Assembly: GCA_030581615.1 (NCBI GenBank)
Contig: JAKTTT010000077.1
Location: forward strand, 25,855 to 89,854
DNA: 64,000 nucleotides
Source of the DNA: Alloascoidea africana
Lineage: Eukaryota > Ascomycota > Alloascoideomycetes > Alloascoideales > Alloascoideaceae
Direction: 5' to 3'
Both the position numbers and the translations under genes were made by a program. Shown piece by piece: positions 30,270 to 41,522 of this stretch (positions are counted from its first letter, which is position 1; every line of letters begins with the position of its first letter). The notes under the pieces are model-generated. The model had not been told where the DNA came from, did not search any database, and saw only the letters and a list, made by a program, of their open reading frames with translations.

Positions 30270-31037
30270 TCGAGAGCGCTGGGATGGGCCGGAGAGGGCG
30301 ACGAAGACCGTCTCGGTGCAGGCTGGTCGGCCATAGAGAGAGCTGCTGCTGGTGACTCGGTGTCTCGCGCACATGGCGTTGGGACGGGCTCGGGCGGAAG
30401 CCTCGCTCTGCCCTGCTCTGCCTCGCTCTGCCTCATGTTTTATCTTTAATTGTGTTTGAGAATGCGTAGACGTAGACGTATTGGCTTCCCCCTGCTTGGC
30501 GCAAGAGAAGAACAAATGAGCCTTTTCTCCAGAGACTGGAGCAACCGGAGCTTTTGCAAAGCTGACGCTATGGCAATTGCTATGCCTGTGGATGCTGTGG
30601 GACGAGAGCTGCTGCTGGTCATCAAATAAGCTCTGAGCTGCTCTCGGTTCTAGGTTCGCTATCCATCTCTTCTTTATCGGAATGCGGGAACTGTTTGCTC
30701 TCTTGGAGGCTCATTTGGACTCCCAGAAACGGGTTACAAGGTGACGATTTCCTTAGGAACAGCGAAAGCATGCTACGGTGCCACGGGCTCGAGTATTGTG
30801 AACTGATACGTGATATGCGCCCATTATAAAGATCAAAGCTCTCTTCCCCTTCCCCTTCCTCTCCTTTCCTTTCCTCCTTCTAACTCTCTTCTCAAACGCT
30901 TCCCCAACCTCGCTTCTCTCTATCTCTCTCACCCTACGGTTCTCCTCGACTCGTTGTTACTGTTGCAAGCAGATCCGAACCAGACAGTCTCCTACTAACT
31001 AACCCCCCCAACAACTCTTGATACCTATCCGCAAATA

Positions 31038-31644
31038 ATGGGGCTCCGATACTCCAAATATTTAGAACCATCAGAGAGCACCGTCACCATCTTTGGATGC
31101 AAAAACTGTAGAACCCATCTCTCGATCTCCAATCAGATAATGTCAGAGGTATGTTTATCTTCTCACCCCATTCCCCTCCTCCTTCACTACAGGCTCAAAT
31201 ACAGACACAAGTACTCCGTTCTCCGTTCTCCGTTCCCCCGTCTCATGGCTGACTAAAAGGTCACTACTTTTTAGAACTTTACGGGCAAACATGGAAATGC
31301 TCTGCTTATGGAAAATGTGTATGTAGAGTTCTCAAACCTTTTTTTCTTGCTTGCCTCTCAGATGCTTTGAGATCCAGAGAACCTCCAGAGTACCTTCAAA
31401 ATCTCCTTTACTAACCAGTCAACCCGCGCCGCGCCCGCATTCCCATAACTTTAGTGTTAACATTGTCGAAAAAGATCTTGAAAAAAGATTGATGATGACA
31501 GGTGAGTACCTGGTACGAGATATTGTGTGTCATCAGTGTGGCACTGTAGTCGGTTGGAAATACTGCAAAGCAGAAGAGCGAGATGAGTGCTATAAAGAGG
31601 GAAAATATATTCTAGAGGTGAATCTCATGGTTCGGGTAAAATGA
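31038..31644 (+). CDS. MOH1: Yippee-family protein (MOH1), three exons
   Basis: Exons 31038-31148, 31275-31318 and 31455-31644 give 114 residues, a normal Yippee length. The zinc-binding domain is split by both introns: FGCKNCRTHLS with the first CxxC at about 21-24; NFTGKHGNALLMENVVNI; then LMMTGEYLVRDIVCHQCGTV with the second CxxC; and VGWKYCKAEERDECYKEGKY. S. cerevisiae MOH1 is a stationary-phase gene, and Yippee proteins share a fold with cereblon and Mis18. Function here is inferred. Intron 2 carries a perfect TACTAAC branch site. A TATA box lies about 210 bp upstream. Confidence 0.9.
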
Positions 31645-32296
31645 CCTCAAGAGCTCCAACTGTACCAAGAAAGTTATCGATTCTTTGATAACGTTATGAT
31701 GATCTTAAACTATTTTTTTTTTATTGTTTATTTGTTCCCTCTTGTTTCTTCTACAATTTTGCTTTTCGCTTTTCGCTTTTTGCTTTTTGCTATAACCGTT
31801 TTATTTTGAACTCCATTTTTATTAATTGTTTTTGATGACTGGATTTGCTTGGGAAGGATAGGACCGGAGTGAATACATGGAATTGCTATTCATGATCTAT
31901 GAATGAATGAATGACGGCGGCTTTACGATTTGGGTCTACTATATGCTTCTTTTTTCTTACATTCTCTTTATTGTCTCTTTTATGTTCCGCTTACAAGAAC
32001 CGTTTGTAATAGCACTTTAGAATATGGCATAAAATACTTTTAGAAATTAATACTCAGAAATGTGTTCAGCACCACCCCGGTTTCCCGGAACTTTGAGCTC
32101 CGCCTCCCGGGAACTCGACAGGCTCCAAAATCTGCAAAAACTGGAGAAACAGAAAAGAAAAAATTGGCTGCGGGCAGACTTGTTTCGTCCTTTTCCTCAC
32201 TATATCGCCTACTCTGGCTTTTCCCTCTCTGCTCACCATTGGGCGGTTCCACTCTCCCACTCCTCGTGCTTTGGGCCTACGATCGAGAGCTGACAA
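31645..32296. other. Intergenic region between MOH1 and VAN1
   Basis: 652 bases. Just after MOH1 there is an imperfect tandem repeat of a TTTTCGC/TTTTTGC unit (about 31760-31792). The last 200 bases become GC-rich before VAN1. Confidence 0.5.
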
Positions 32297-33673
32297 ATGT
32301 CCCGAGCGTCCAGCACGGGCTCAGGCTCAGGCTCAGACTCAGACTCCTGGGGCCGCCGACTGCTCGCAGCCGTGGCGGTGGTGGTGGTGCTAATAATAGC
32401 GGGCTGCGCCTCTGGGCATCTTCATCTTCCTCTTCATCTTCAACTATCTCTTCCTCTTCGTCTCGCAGAGGGACTGGACACCACCGCCCTGCACCGGCCC
32501 TCGTTCGACGAGAGCCTCAACGTCGAGTTCTTCGACCTGGGCGACTTCAGGGGCAGCGAGAACGGATGGCACCAAAATGATCGGGTTCTGTTCTGTGTTC
32601 CCCTTAGAGATGCTTCACCGCACCTGCCCATGTTCTTCAGCCATCTCAACAACTTGACCTATCCGCACAACCTGATCGATCTGGCCTTTCTGGTCTCGGA
32701 CTCCAAGGATAACACCATGGAGCACCTGCTGAGCGACCTGAAGCGGATCCAGTCGAACCCCGACCGGTCCCAGACCTTTGGCAGAATCGACATTTACGAA
32801 AAGGACTTTGGCGCCATTGTGGGCCAGTCCTTCTCCGATAGACATGGCTTCGAGGCCCAGGGCCCGCGCCGAAAGCTGATGGCCCGGGCGAGAAACTGGC
32901 TCTGGAGCGTGGCCGTTCGTCCCGACCACTCGTGGGTCTACTGGCGAGACGCGGATGTCGAGAAGGTGCCGTCCTCCATCTTGGAAGACCTGATGCACCA
33001 TAACAAGGACGTGATAGTGCCGAACGTGTGGCGGCCTCTGCCGGACTGGCTCGGGAACCAGCAGCCCTACGATCTCAATTCGTGGCAGGAGAGCGACGGC
33101 GGCAGAGATCTCGCGGACTCGTTGGAAGAGGACGCCGTGATTGTGGAAGGATATCCGGACTACAACACCTGGCGCCCGCACCTGGCCTATCTTCGTGATC
33201 CCTATGGAGATCCAGAGCTGGAGTTCGAACTGGACGGAATAGGAGGCGTGTCGATCCTCTCAAAGGCGAATGTGTTCCGACATGGCGCCCATTTCCCAGC
33301 TTTTTCGTTTGAAAAACACGCTGAGACCGAGGCCTTTGGCAAAATGTGCAAAAAAATGGACAAATCCGTGTTTGGACTGCCCCATTACACGATATGGCAC
33401 ATATATGAACCGTCTTCCGATGATCTGAAGCACATGGCGTGGATGGCAGAAGAGGAAAAGCGCATACTGCAAGAGGAAAAAGACAAACTAGCCTATCAAA
33501 AGTCCTGGGGAAAAGGGTTTGATGACGTTCGAGGAGAATGGGAAATTGAAAAAATCAAATACGTAAAGGGAATCGATAGATCGCGTGTTAAAAAACTGTT
33601 GGATTGGAGTGGACAGGACGATTTTCCAAAAGATGGCCTTGTGGCCGTTGATTTTGATCCAAAGGTGGACTAA
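32297..33673 (+). CDS. VAN1: Van1-type alpha-1,6-mannosyltransferase (mannan polymerase subunit)
   Basis: 458 residues, type II membrane topology: short Ser/Gly/Asp cytosolic tail, signal anchor at about 22-40 (LLAAVAVVVVLIIAGCASG), stem, then the Anp1/Van1/Mnn9 catalytic domain. Motifs: LFCVPLRDASPHLPMFFSHL, DLAFLVSDSKDNTMEHL, KDFGAIVGQSFSDRHGFEAQ, RARNWLWSVAV, WVYWRDADVEKVPSS with the metal-binding DAD, PYDLNSWQESDGG, VEGYPDYNTWRPHL, LDGIGGVSILSKANVFRHG and HAETEAFGKMCKKM. The GQGFSDRH-like and HYTIWHIYEPS segments are Van1-like rather than Mnn9-like. In S. cerevisiae Van1 pairs with Mnn9 in cis-Golgi M-Pol I. The 5' half is much GC-richer than the 3' end. Confidence 0.9.
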   Translation: MSRASSTGSGSGSDSDSWGRRLLAAVAVVVVLIIAGCASGHLHLPLHLQLSLPLRLAEGLDTTALHRPSFDESLNVEFFDLGDFRGSENGWHQNDRVLFCVPLRDASPHLPMFFSHLNNLTYPHNLIDLAFLVSDSKDNTMEHLLSDLKRIQSNPDRSQTFGRIDIYEKDFGAIVGQSFSDRHGFEAQGPRRKLMARARNWLWSVAVRPDHSWVYWRDADVEKVPSSILEDLMHHNKDVIVPNVWRPLPDWLGNQQPYDLNSWQESDGGRDLADSLEEDAVIVEGYPDYNTWRPHLAYLRDPYGDPELEFELDGIGGVSILSKANVFRHGAHFPAFSFEKHAETEAFGKMCKKMDKSVFGLPHYTIWHIYEPSSDDLKHMAWMAEEEKRILQEEKDKLAYQKSWGKGFDDVRGEWEIEKIKYVKGIDRSRVKKLLDWSGQDDFPKDGLVAVDFDPKVD

Positions 33674-36600
33674 GTGGAAAAAAACATAATTTTAAAAGAT
33701 GGAAAAAAAAAAAATGCCCTCATGAATATTTATTGGAGAGTTGAAGCAATGCCCAATAGCAGATACAAAAAAAAAAAAAAAAGGTGAGAACAAAAAACCG
33801 ATTCTACTGACATGAAATGGGTTTCTCCTAATTGTTGTTTATTTTTTTGGTTCATAAGTGTACAGTATGAGTATTGTCCGAGATGTGTTGTAGTTGTAAC
33901 CCCTTTTTGTTCATATATATATATATTGGTGAAGTACCTGTTGTTGCTTTGCTGTAGCATAGTCGATTTGTTTAATCTTGTTCATGCACTTGTGAACATT
34001 ACAAAATGGAATTCTCGCTTGATTGTAAGAATGATTTGGGAGAAGTTTGCTTCCTCCAGATCTACTGTAAATTATAGACGACCGTTTCATTTATCTGTCG
34101 GTGCTAGTTACAAGAGTCAAATGTTAAAAAAAAAAAACAGTGTTGAAATGTGCAGCTTCTGTTATGCCAAGTTTGTGGTTCTCATTTGAACACACCGCAA
34201 ATCGTTGAAATGCACTTTTTTTGTTAACAGGGTGGTTTTGTACTTCATGCTTTCAATATGAAGTGACATATGGAATCCCAGGAATATCGGCACTGGTTCA
34301 AATTGCAATATTACGCTAAAATGTATACTCTAGAGAGGGGGAAATCAAAGAGAACAAAAAAAAATTCACAAACCGCTCGTTTTCAAAACCATCATTTCCT
34401 GCTGCACCATATCTTAAAAAATAGCTCAAAAAAAAACATTAGCTCCTTGGAAACAATTCATGGGCTATCTATATTGCCCACAACTACAGTAGCTGTTCCT
34501 CGCATTCCAGAAAAAAATTAGCTACGGGCTATATCAAGTTTGGTGTTTTTCGGATTTACAAACAAGTTGCTAAAAGTCGCCCTTTCAAGCGCATCTATCT
34601 TAATAGAGTATGTCATGTATGAAATTTCACATTACGTTTTTGGGGCTAGGATCTCAAAAAAATAAACACCAGAGATCTTGTCCTATCCTATTGTTAACAA
34701 AAAATTCTAAATGATACATGACCATTCTCATGTTTTGCTTTGTTGAAAGTTTAACATTGCTCATGTCCTTGTCCTTGTGACCATCTTGAAATTCTCCACC
34801 ACTCCCCCGATAAGAAAGGGACCGGAGGTTCTTTCTAACTGCATAGAAGCAAATACAATTTGAAATTTTTCGAAAACTTGCAAGGTTTTTTGCATCAAAG
34901 AATAAACAATGTGACAAAAGAGTTTTTGAGAATTTTGGATGGAGAACAACACTGAAGAACTACATTTTATCCGCCTTGGGTAATGCCATCATTTATCAAG
35001 AGATGAAGAAAGCGCAACTTCTAAGAGCAAAATCATTAAGAAAAAGATTGGGTACATTCTGATCTTCAATGCTTGTAAGTAGAATTGTCGAACCAATGGT
35101 GAACAACCCCCCAGTTTCTGCAACTTGGCGTTTGCTGTGGGACATGGAAAAAAGCCAACCATTTGCTTGTGCTTTTTCTGGGGTCTTCAACCACGTAGCA
35201 AACTGTTAAGAACGATTGCGCTTGTTAACGAGAAATCACTTTTCACTATACATATTCTAGACCTATGTACTTGTTGACATATTTGAACGGCCTGCCTAAC
35301 CGTGGGGGGAAAAAGAAAACTGCTCCAAAAAACATTATGATGCGTTCTTGGTGAACAACAACTTCTAAATTTGGTAAATACTGCCACTGTTTAGTCAAAA
35401 TTGCGAAAGATGATGAGGTGATGGAATAAACTGACCGTTCGATCTTAATATACCGGGCCAAAGAACAAAATGAAAAGGGTTTTGGACATACACCATCCTC
35501 TCTGATCAAACTACATTCACAAACAATCATCTTGTATTCAAAATTTATAACACGAGTACTCTCAATATTCGTAGTGCCCAAGAGAATTTAAATGCCAATG
35601 AAATCATGTTTCCGTGCTAAGAAAAAGCTATGGGATCAACGCATTTCACATATCCGATAAGAACGCACTGGTTAGTTCTACATTGTTTCTCTCTCTATTA
35701 TCACCGATTCATTAGTTTTTTGAGGTCGTTTCTATCTATTCCTTTTCTGAGATTCGGGATTTTGACAGCGCTATGTGCGGTACTTGTAAAGATGGATATA
35801 TAGTGAGTGTTGTATACTGACGAATCACCCATGTCAGCACAGGTTTTGACATGCCCCCAACTGATAATTATATGAACCATTTACGCTAACACTTTGTACT
35901 GGGCCTGTGAAAACCGTCTATTTTAATCTTTTTTCTTTAAAAGATCCACATCAGATTTTCTCTTCCATATTAATAGTTTTTTTAATTGAATTGTTATGAA
36001 GGTTACAACAAACCAGTAAAAAAAAAAAGCGGCTAGTGGCTAGTACGCTTTTTCTATGCTTCGTGCTAACGAAATAATTATTTCCCGTAATATGTTCTGG
36101 ATGCACTTTTTGCACAAGTTATTAAAATGGGGTTTTCAAAAGGATGATTTTGTTGCCAAAATATTTACCAGTAGATCCCAGCAAACCATTTGTGCTATTG
36201 ATGATTGACCGAGTAGAAAAAATCCGACCCCACGAAACACTATCTGACACCGAATAAAGCTGATGATGGCATTTTAGAACGGAAATGAAATATTATGTGT
36301 TGGTCTTGTTTGATCTTTTCATGGATATCATCAATCTATACCAGTCGTTACCTCATTGCCGTTACTCATGGATGGGCAATGGGCGCAATGTAAAATAGAA
36401 AGCACGGTCCATAGATCATCTGAATTTTTCACATCATTGATTTGAGAAATAAGAAAGTGTGCAAAGAAGAATTCTAGTCTAGTGGTGCAATGTGAGTGGA
36501 TTCAGTAATTCAAGAATGTGATATGATAAGAATGGTACATCCACACGGTGTTGGTGTTAATCATGGATCTTACAAGTCCGCAAAGCCGACCTTAAAAGTG

Positions 36601-37509
36601 ACGCTTTTCGCTTTATTTTAGTTGACATTCTCGGTCTACACGACCACAAAGTCAAAGTTTAGTGATCCTGGTACATAGAGAAGGCAGATTAAGAACGCAT
36701 GGATGGGCGCTATTCTACGCGAGAGAAGGGGGCGTGGACAAGATAGATAGGAGACCTAAAGAAGAAAGAAAAAAGATACAAGTAGAGATTCAGAAATATC
36801 TTGACGTTTTGGCGTTCTCCTATATCGCGAGAGCCCTGTTAAGGATATCTGGAAGAAAAAACCCTTTTTCACAAAGGATAAACAAATGAAATGTCGGTTC
36901 TCTTTTCACCCATTGTAAAGCTTTGCCTTCCCTGTCTGAATCTAAAGCGTAAACTTTGTGAAAACGGCAGCACCAGCACCAACACCAGCAGTAGCACACT
37001 AGCCCATGAGCTTAAACCTCGGACCCAGAGCAGAAAACCAGAGAAACGCCAGCGTTGTGGACTTTCGGACCCAGAGCTTTCCAGCCGAAATCTCTCTCTT
37101 CTGGAAAGGCCCCAAAGCCCAGGTTTTTGCCGAATCCGGGGGTCCTTTCGATTTGTTACCAGATTAGGAAGAAAGAAGACGCAAGCAGACGTGTTAAAAA
37201 GCGAGCTTTTGGCTGGGGAGTAATTAACTACTGTATTGGTTAATTATATTGTGTTCTCACTTTCCTTTTTCCTCACTTTCCTCTCCCTCCCTCTCTCTCA
37301 TCAACATCGCTTTCGCAGCCCATCGTCCTCTGGCGTGCCCTCTCCATCGCGGCTGGCCTCATATCGACCCTTGGCTACCAAACACATTCTGCTAGCTGCC
37401 GTCCTGCCTCCTGCTGTCCTCTCCCCGAGACTCTAGTCCACTCAACCGTCTGGTACTAGTTTCTTGAGTCCGCCCTCTGCCACTCACTCTCCACCGATCC
37501 ACCTCCATC
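33674..37509. other. Gene-poor region of 3.8 kb
   Basis: AT-rich, with A-tracts after VAN1 (33703-33714, 33766-33782). Short frames at 34996-35581 on the minus strand read weakly like protein but hold no recognised motif. The ORF at 36891-37223 (plus) lies in the leader of the SET gene and looks like low-complexity sequence. The last 300 bases are a C/T-rich leader. No tRNA or repeat seen. Confidence 0.45.
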
Positions 37510-40500
37510 ATGGTAGCAGCTCCAGCTTCACCCACAAAACGTCGGAAAATATCAACAAAGCCCAGACCGGCAACCACACCCGCTACCTGCTCGAGCCGTG
37601 ACTCCTGTCGTGGTCGTGGCCTCAAGAATCCTCAGGCTCTCGATGGGAATCAGCATCAGCATCAGCATCAGAATCAGAATCAAAATCAGAATCAAAATCA
37701 TCATCGAAATCGAACCCAGAATAATATTCCCCATAATAACGCCAGTAATAATAATCAGAGTTCCAAGAAGCGACAAAAGAGCCCCGATTGGTGTCTACCT
37801 GGCTCGACTCCAGTACCCGAGGTTGCTGGCGTGCCACGAATCTTACGCAAGTACACGACAAAGCATTGTGCATCTGTTCTTCACGATTTCTTCGACAAGT
37901 CGCCGATACCCAGAGCCAAAACTGAAAAACACTTGGAACATGCTATAGGTTCCATTTCACTGGTTTTAGACCGGCAAGATCACCACAAAAAACGAGAAAT
38001 TTCTCTGGGTGATCTCAAATTCTCGAGACCTGGCATTTCGTCATCCTCATCCTCTTCGGCAACAAGCACCTCTTTGACATCCCCATCTTCGACTTCACCG
38101 ACTTCCCCCGACCTCACCGATGATCCAGACGATTCAGACACCAACGTTAGACACTCGAAATCGGACAAGCCTCGGAAACTGTTTGTTATGGCTGGACTTC
38201 ATTCAGGTCTCAACCGCAGATTGTCCAAGGCATCATCCCGTTTCTCATTCCCTCTGCCTGTTGCCTCCTCTTTGATCAATAAGAAAGAAGATTTTAAATT
38301 ACCTTGGAGCATATATTGCCCCAGTCGAAATGGTGAAAGGCGGATTCTCAAGTGGAGATCGCTTAAAAGAAGTATGCATCTTTATCAATTCTTTTTTTCT
38401 GATGTGGTGCTCATTGCTAACTACTTTAGATATCTGGCTCACTTCGCATATCCCCAAGGTGAAAAAGAAGGATCGAGCCATGTGCGATTGCAAAGGATAT
38501 TGTGGAGAAGATTGCTTGAATAGGTATGAAAATTCAATGACTATCCTTGCAGCCCACTGATACTAATTCTAACTCGTTTGTTTTTTTGTTGATATTTAGG
38601 ATGCTTCAATGCGAATGCGATGAAGATACCTGCCCGATGGGAACCCAAAACTGTGGGAATCGCCCATTTCAGACGCTTATGAAAGAGCTCTCCACCGGAA
38701 AACTGTACGCTAATGGGTTCGAAGTTGTCTGGACTGGCAACCGGGGATATGGGCTTCGCGCAATCCGTTCCTATTCACCTGGTGATCTGATCGTAGAGTA
38801 TACTGGAGATGTTATATCCCAAGATGAGATTGAAAAGAGGCTAAGGGAGAAATATGCTGGTGTCAAGGTATGCCCTTTTCTATTTTTGGTTTCTCCCGAA
38901 TTTTGCTAACTTTTAGTATAGAACTATTATTTCTTAAGTTTTGAAAAGGGTTATGTTATTGATAGTGGAACGAGAGGTTCTGTGGCCAGGTTTGTGAATC
39001 ATTCCTGTAACCCAAATGCAGAGATGCAAAAATGGTATGTCAATGGAGAACCAAGAATTGGTCTTTTTGCCGGTGCTACTGGTGTTACACTTGGTGAAGA
39101 GATCACCTATGACTACAACTTTGATTGGTTTGAAGGAGCTGACCCACAGCCCTGCTTTTGCGGCTCTGCGAATTGTCGTGGAACCATTGGCAAAAGATCA
39201 TCTGGTGTCGCTGCTCATAATGATAATTATCACAATGAACATAGTAAGAACAACCACACGGTTCATGGGAGTGCGGCAAAGACAAAACCAATACACAGAG
39301 CCTCTGAAAAGGGCAAGAACAAGCCGAATCCCCCAGAAAAGATATCAAGACGGCATTCTGAAATTCCTCATACGACTACTGCTCAACACAAGAGGACCCC
39401 AACCAAAACTTCGAAAAAGCGCAAGTCGACAAATTCTATTGCGTCTCCTAGTAAGCCCTCAAAATCGAAAACCATAACTCCTTCCGCTCTTAGAAAGTCG
39501 AGAAAATCAATTGGGGCTCTTAATACGGAGGCTGTAAAGAACCCTCTGAATCGTTCAACACCAAAATCTAATACCGATAACGCTCGCTCCAACAATGATG
39601 GTTCAGAAATTAAACGCCCTCGTGGAAGACCTCGAAAACCATCAACAGCCCAGCGCTTGAATTCGAATACCTCAAAAGCGTCTGATTCTGATCGTAAACG
39701 CTCGTCGCTGGTTCAAGAACAGAGTGACAATTCTGTAGAGTCAGAATCAGATGAACACGTTCACAGTAGTTATCTCATTTCAAACCACGGAGGAGACTCG
39801 ACAATCGCCAAGAAACTCCCTCTTTCTCTACGCAAATTGGAGATTGATATGTTTGCTTCCACTTCAAACGGCCTGAAAAGACGAAGCACACGAAGATCAA
39901 CCATTGCTGAAAATGCAGTTGCAGAAATAGTGGAAAGCTTAAATGGCAAAGTGAACCACCAGACGAAGACAATGAGAAATTCTCTATCAAGGAAGAAATC
40001 TGTATCAGAAACCCCATCTGTAGACTCAGATTTGAACCAAAGCAGCTCAGAACTGCTAAATCCAAAATCAGAGCCTGGGAGAAGGAGAAGTACCAGAGTA
40101 AGATCTAAAAGAAATGTCAAGGAAGAAGTTCCACAGGCATCAACGGAAACCTCGATCTCGACAAAGAAGGAAACAAGATCCGGGAAAGCTGGGAGTTCAT
40201 CCTCTTCGCGGCCCGGTTCGACTGAACCGGAGAATTATATATCTGAAAAGATGGAGCCTACTCAGTTTGTTGCCACCAGTTCGCCAATCGTTGTTAACGA
40301 TCTGTCAGACGATTATTTTGAAAATGACGATCTAATGGTGTATGAGATTTCCGATAGCGAGAATCATATTGACCATGAAGATGGCACCTCTCAAAATCAT
40401 GAATCAAATAATGATATGAGTCCGATAGGCCCCGACAGTGAGTTCACAAAAAGGCAAGGAGAAAGTTTTCCTGGTAGAAGTGAACGATCAGGCTCTGCCA

Positions 40501-41522
40501 CATCAGACATGATTCCTTCTACCATAATGGGGTATAGTGCTACAATAATGGTGAATGGGAAGAGTAAAGGCGTTACCGATGGTAGAAATCCTGCTCTTGC
40601 AATCACAAACTTGTTGAACGATGCAAATAATAACCAAAACCGAAGCGAACTAATAAGAAATTTGGAGAATGATATTAGCACTAAGAACCCCAACAATGGA
40701 GAAGAGCTTTCTGGTAGGGACGAGCGATCGGGTTCTGCCGCTTCAGACGGCATGATAGCTTCTACAATCATGGGATATAGCACTAACATAATGGTGAATG
40801 GCAAAAGCAAGGGCGTTGCCGATGGTAGAAATCCTGCTCTTGCAATCACAAACTTGTTAAATGATACAAGTAATGATTCCACAGAAGAGGCGAAAACACC
40901 AAAGGATGCTCGACAAAGCGAAAAGCGAAGCACAACTAAACGACGCACCGTTAGTAGTAGTCCCCCATCTCCTGGATTTTTTCCAAATGAAAACTTTTTT
41001 GTCAAAGGTAAAACTTCTTCCTCAAGAAGGTGTTCCTCGAAAAGAAAGCCTCATCGGTATATGTTTATTGCCAGTGACTCAAATGGGAAAGCGCCAACTA
41101 CTCGTGGTCGTACGAATACCCCAATTGACCATAGGACCAGAGTCTCGCCGGGGTCTAACAAATTACTGGCAGTTACCGGAGTTTTTGAGGCAGGAACTCC
41201 CAACTTTGCAAGACGAGGCCGTCCACCTCGAGCACCTCAGATTTACGTTGAAGCAGAAAATGGAGAACAGAGAAGTGAATATTTGCTTCCCAAACGTTCC
41301 TCTCCAGAAGGAGAAGCTGCGGGTGAGGGTAAGAAGAGGAAGAGCAAATATGAGTTCATTGATATGTCCCCTACTACCACCAGCAACAAGCGACGACGAA
41401 GGAGTACCACTCGAAGATGTTCACAAGGTACAAAGTCAGATGCTACCTCTCCTCATGCTCGTACTACTACCCTCACTCCTGCGTTTGCACATGCACCTCC
41501 CCTTGGTGTGGGATTACCGTAA
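37510..41522 (+). CDS. ASH1-type AWS-SET domain histone methyltransferase, four exons
   Basis: Exons 37510-38371, 38430-38523, 38600-38867 and 38922-41522 give 1274 residues. The N-terminal ~285 residues are disordered, with a HQHQHQNQNQNQNQN tract. The AWS zinc domain starts at about 288 (MCDCKGYCGEDCLNRMLQCE ... CPMGTQNCGNRPF). The SET domain follows: GYGLRAIRSYSPGDLIVEYT, GYVIDSGTRGSVARFVNHSC with NHSC at 434-437, and EEITYDYNFDWF. A post-SET cysteine cluster (CFCGSANCRG) completes the catalytic unit. AWS-SET-postSET with NAEMQKWYVNGEPRIGLFA resembles ASH1/NSD-type H3K36 methyltransferases rather than S. cerevisiae Set2, since no WW or SRI region is seen. Two AT-hook-like motifs (RPRGRPRKPS, RRGRPPRAP) occur in the tail. 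A ~55-residue block is duplicated (separate entry). The exact C-terminus is uncertain, because an overlapping frame stays open to 41586. Confidence 0.85.
40483..40870 (+). repeat. Internal tandem duplication in the SET-gene tail
   Basis: Two copies of a ~55-residue unit, at about 40483-40630 and 40722-40870. Each contains ERSGSA, the STIMGYS segment, IMVNGKSKGV and GRNPALAITNLLND. They are separated by about 30 residues. DNA and protein are both highly similar, so the duplication is fairly recent or under selection. The function is unknown. Confidence 0.8.

Larger units (their letters stand above)
29078..31037. other. Long divergent intergenic region between PSH1-like and MOH1 genes
   Basis: Nearly 2 kb. 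A GC-rich island at about 29985-30430 contains a Reb1-like TTACCCG (30165-30171) and a 30-bp near-perfect palindrome (30240-30269). A (AGTTCT)n stretch lies at 29711-29740. A TATAAAG box is at 30825-30831 and a pyrimidine-rich tract (30838-30960) precedes MOH1. ORFs here are low-complexity shadows. Confidence 0.5.

Noticed and set aside
30051-30449. 132-codon ORF and antisense partners in the GC island before MOH1
   Set aside because: Low-complexity Gly/Ala/Arg sequence caused by high GC; it overlaps palindromes and promoter motifs.
36891-37223. 110-codon ORF upstream of the SET gene
   Set aside because: No recognisable protein features and it sits in a C/T-rich leader region; it may be an upstream ORF, but I cannot support it.
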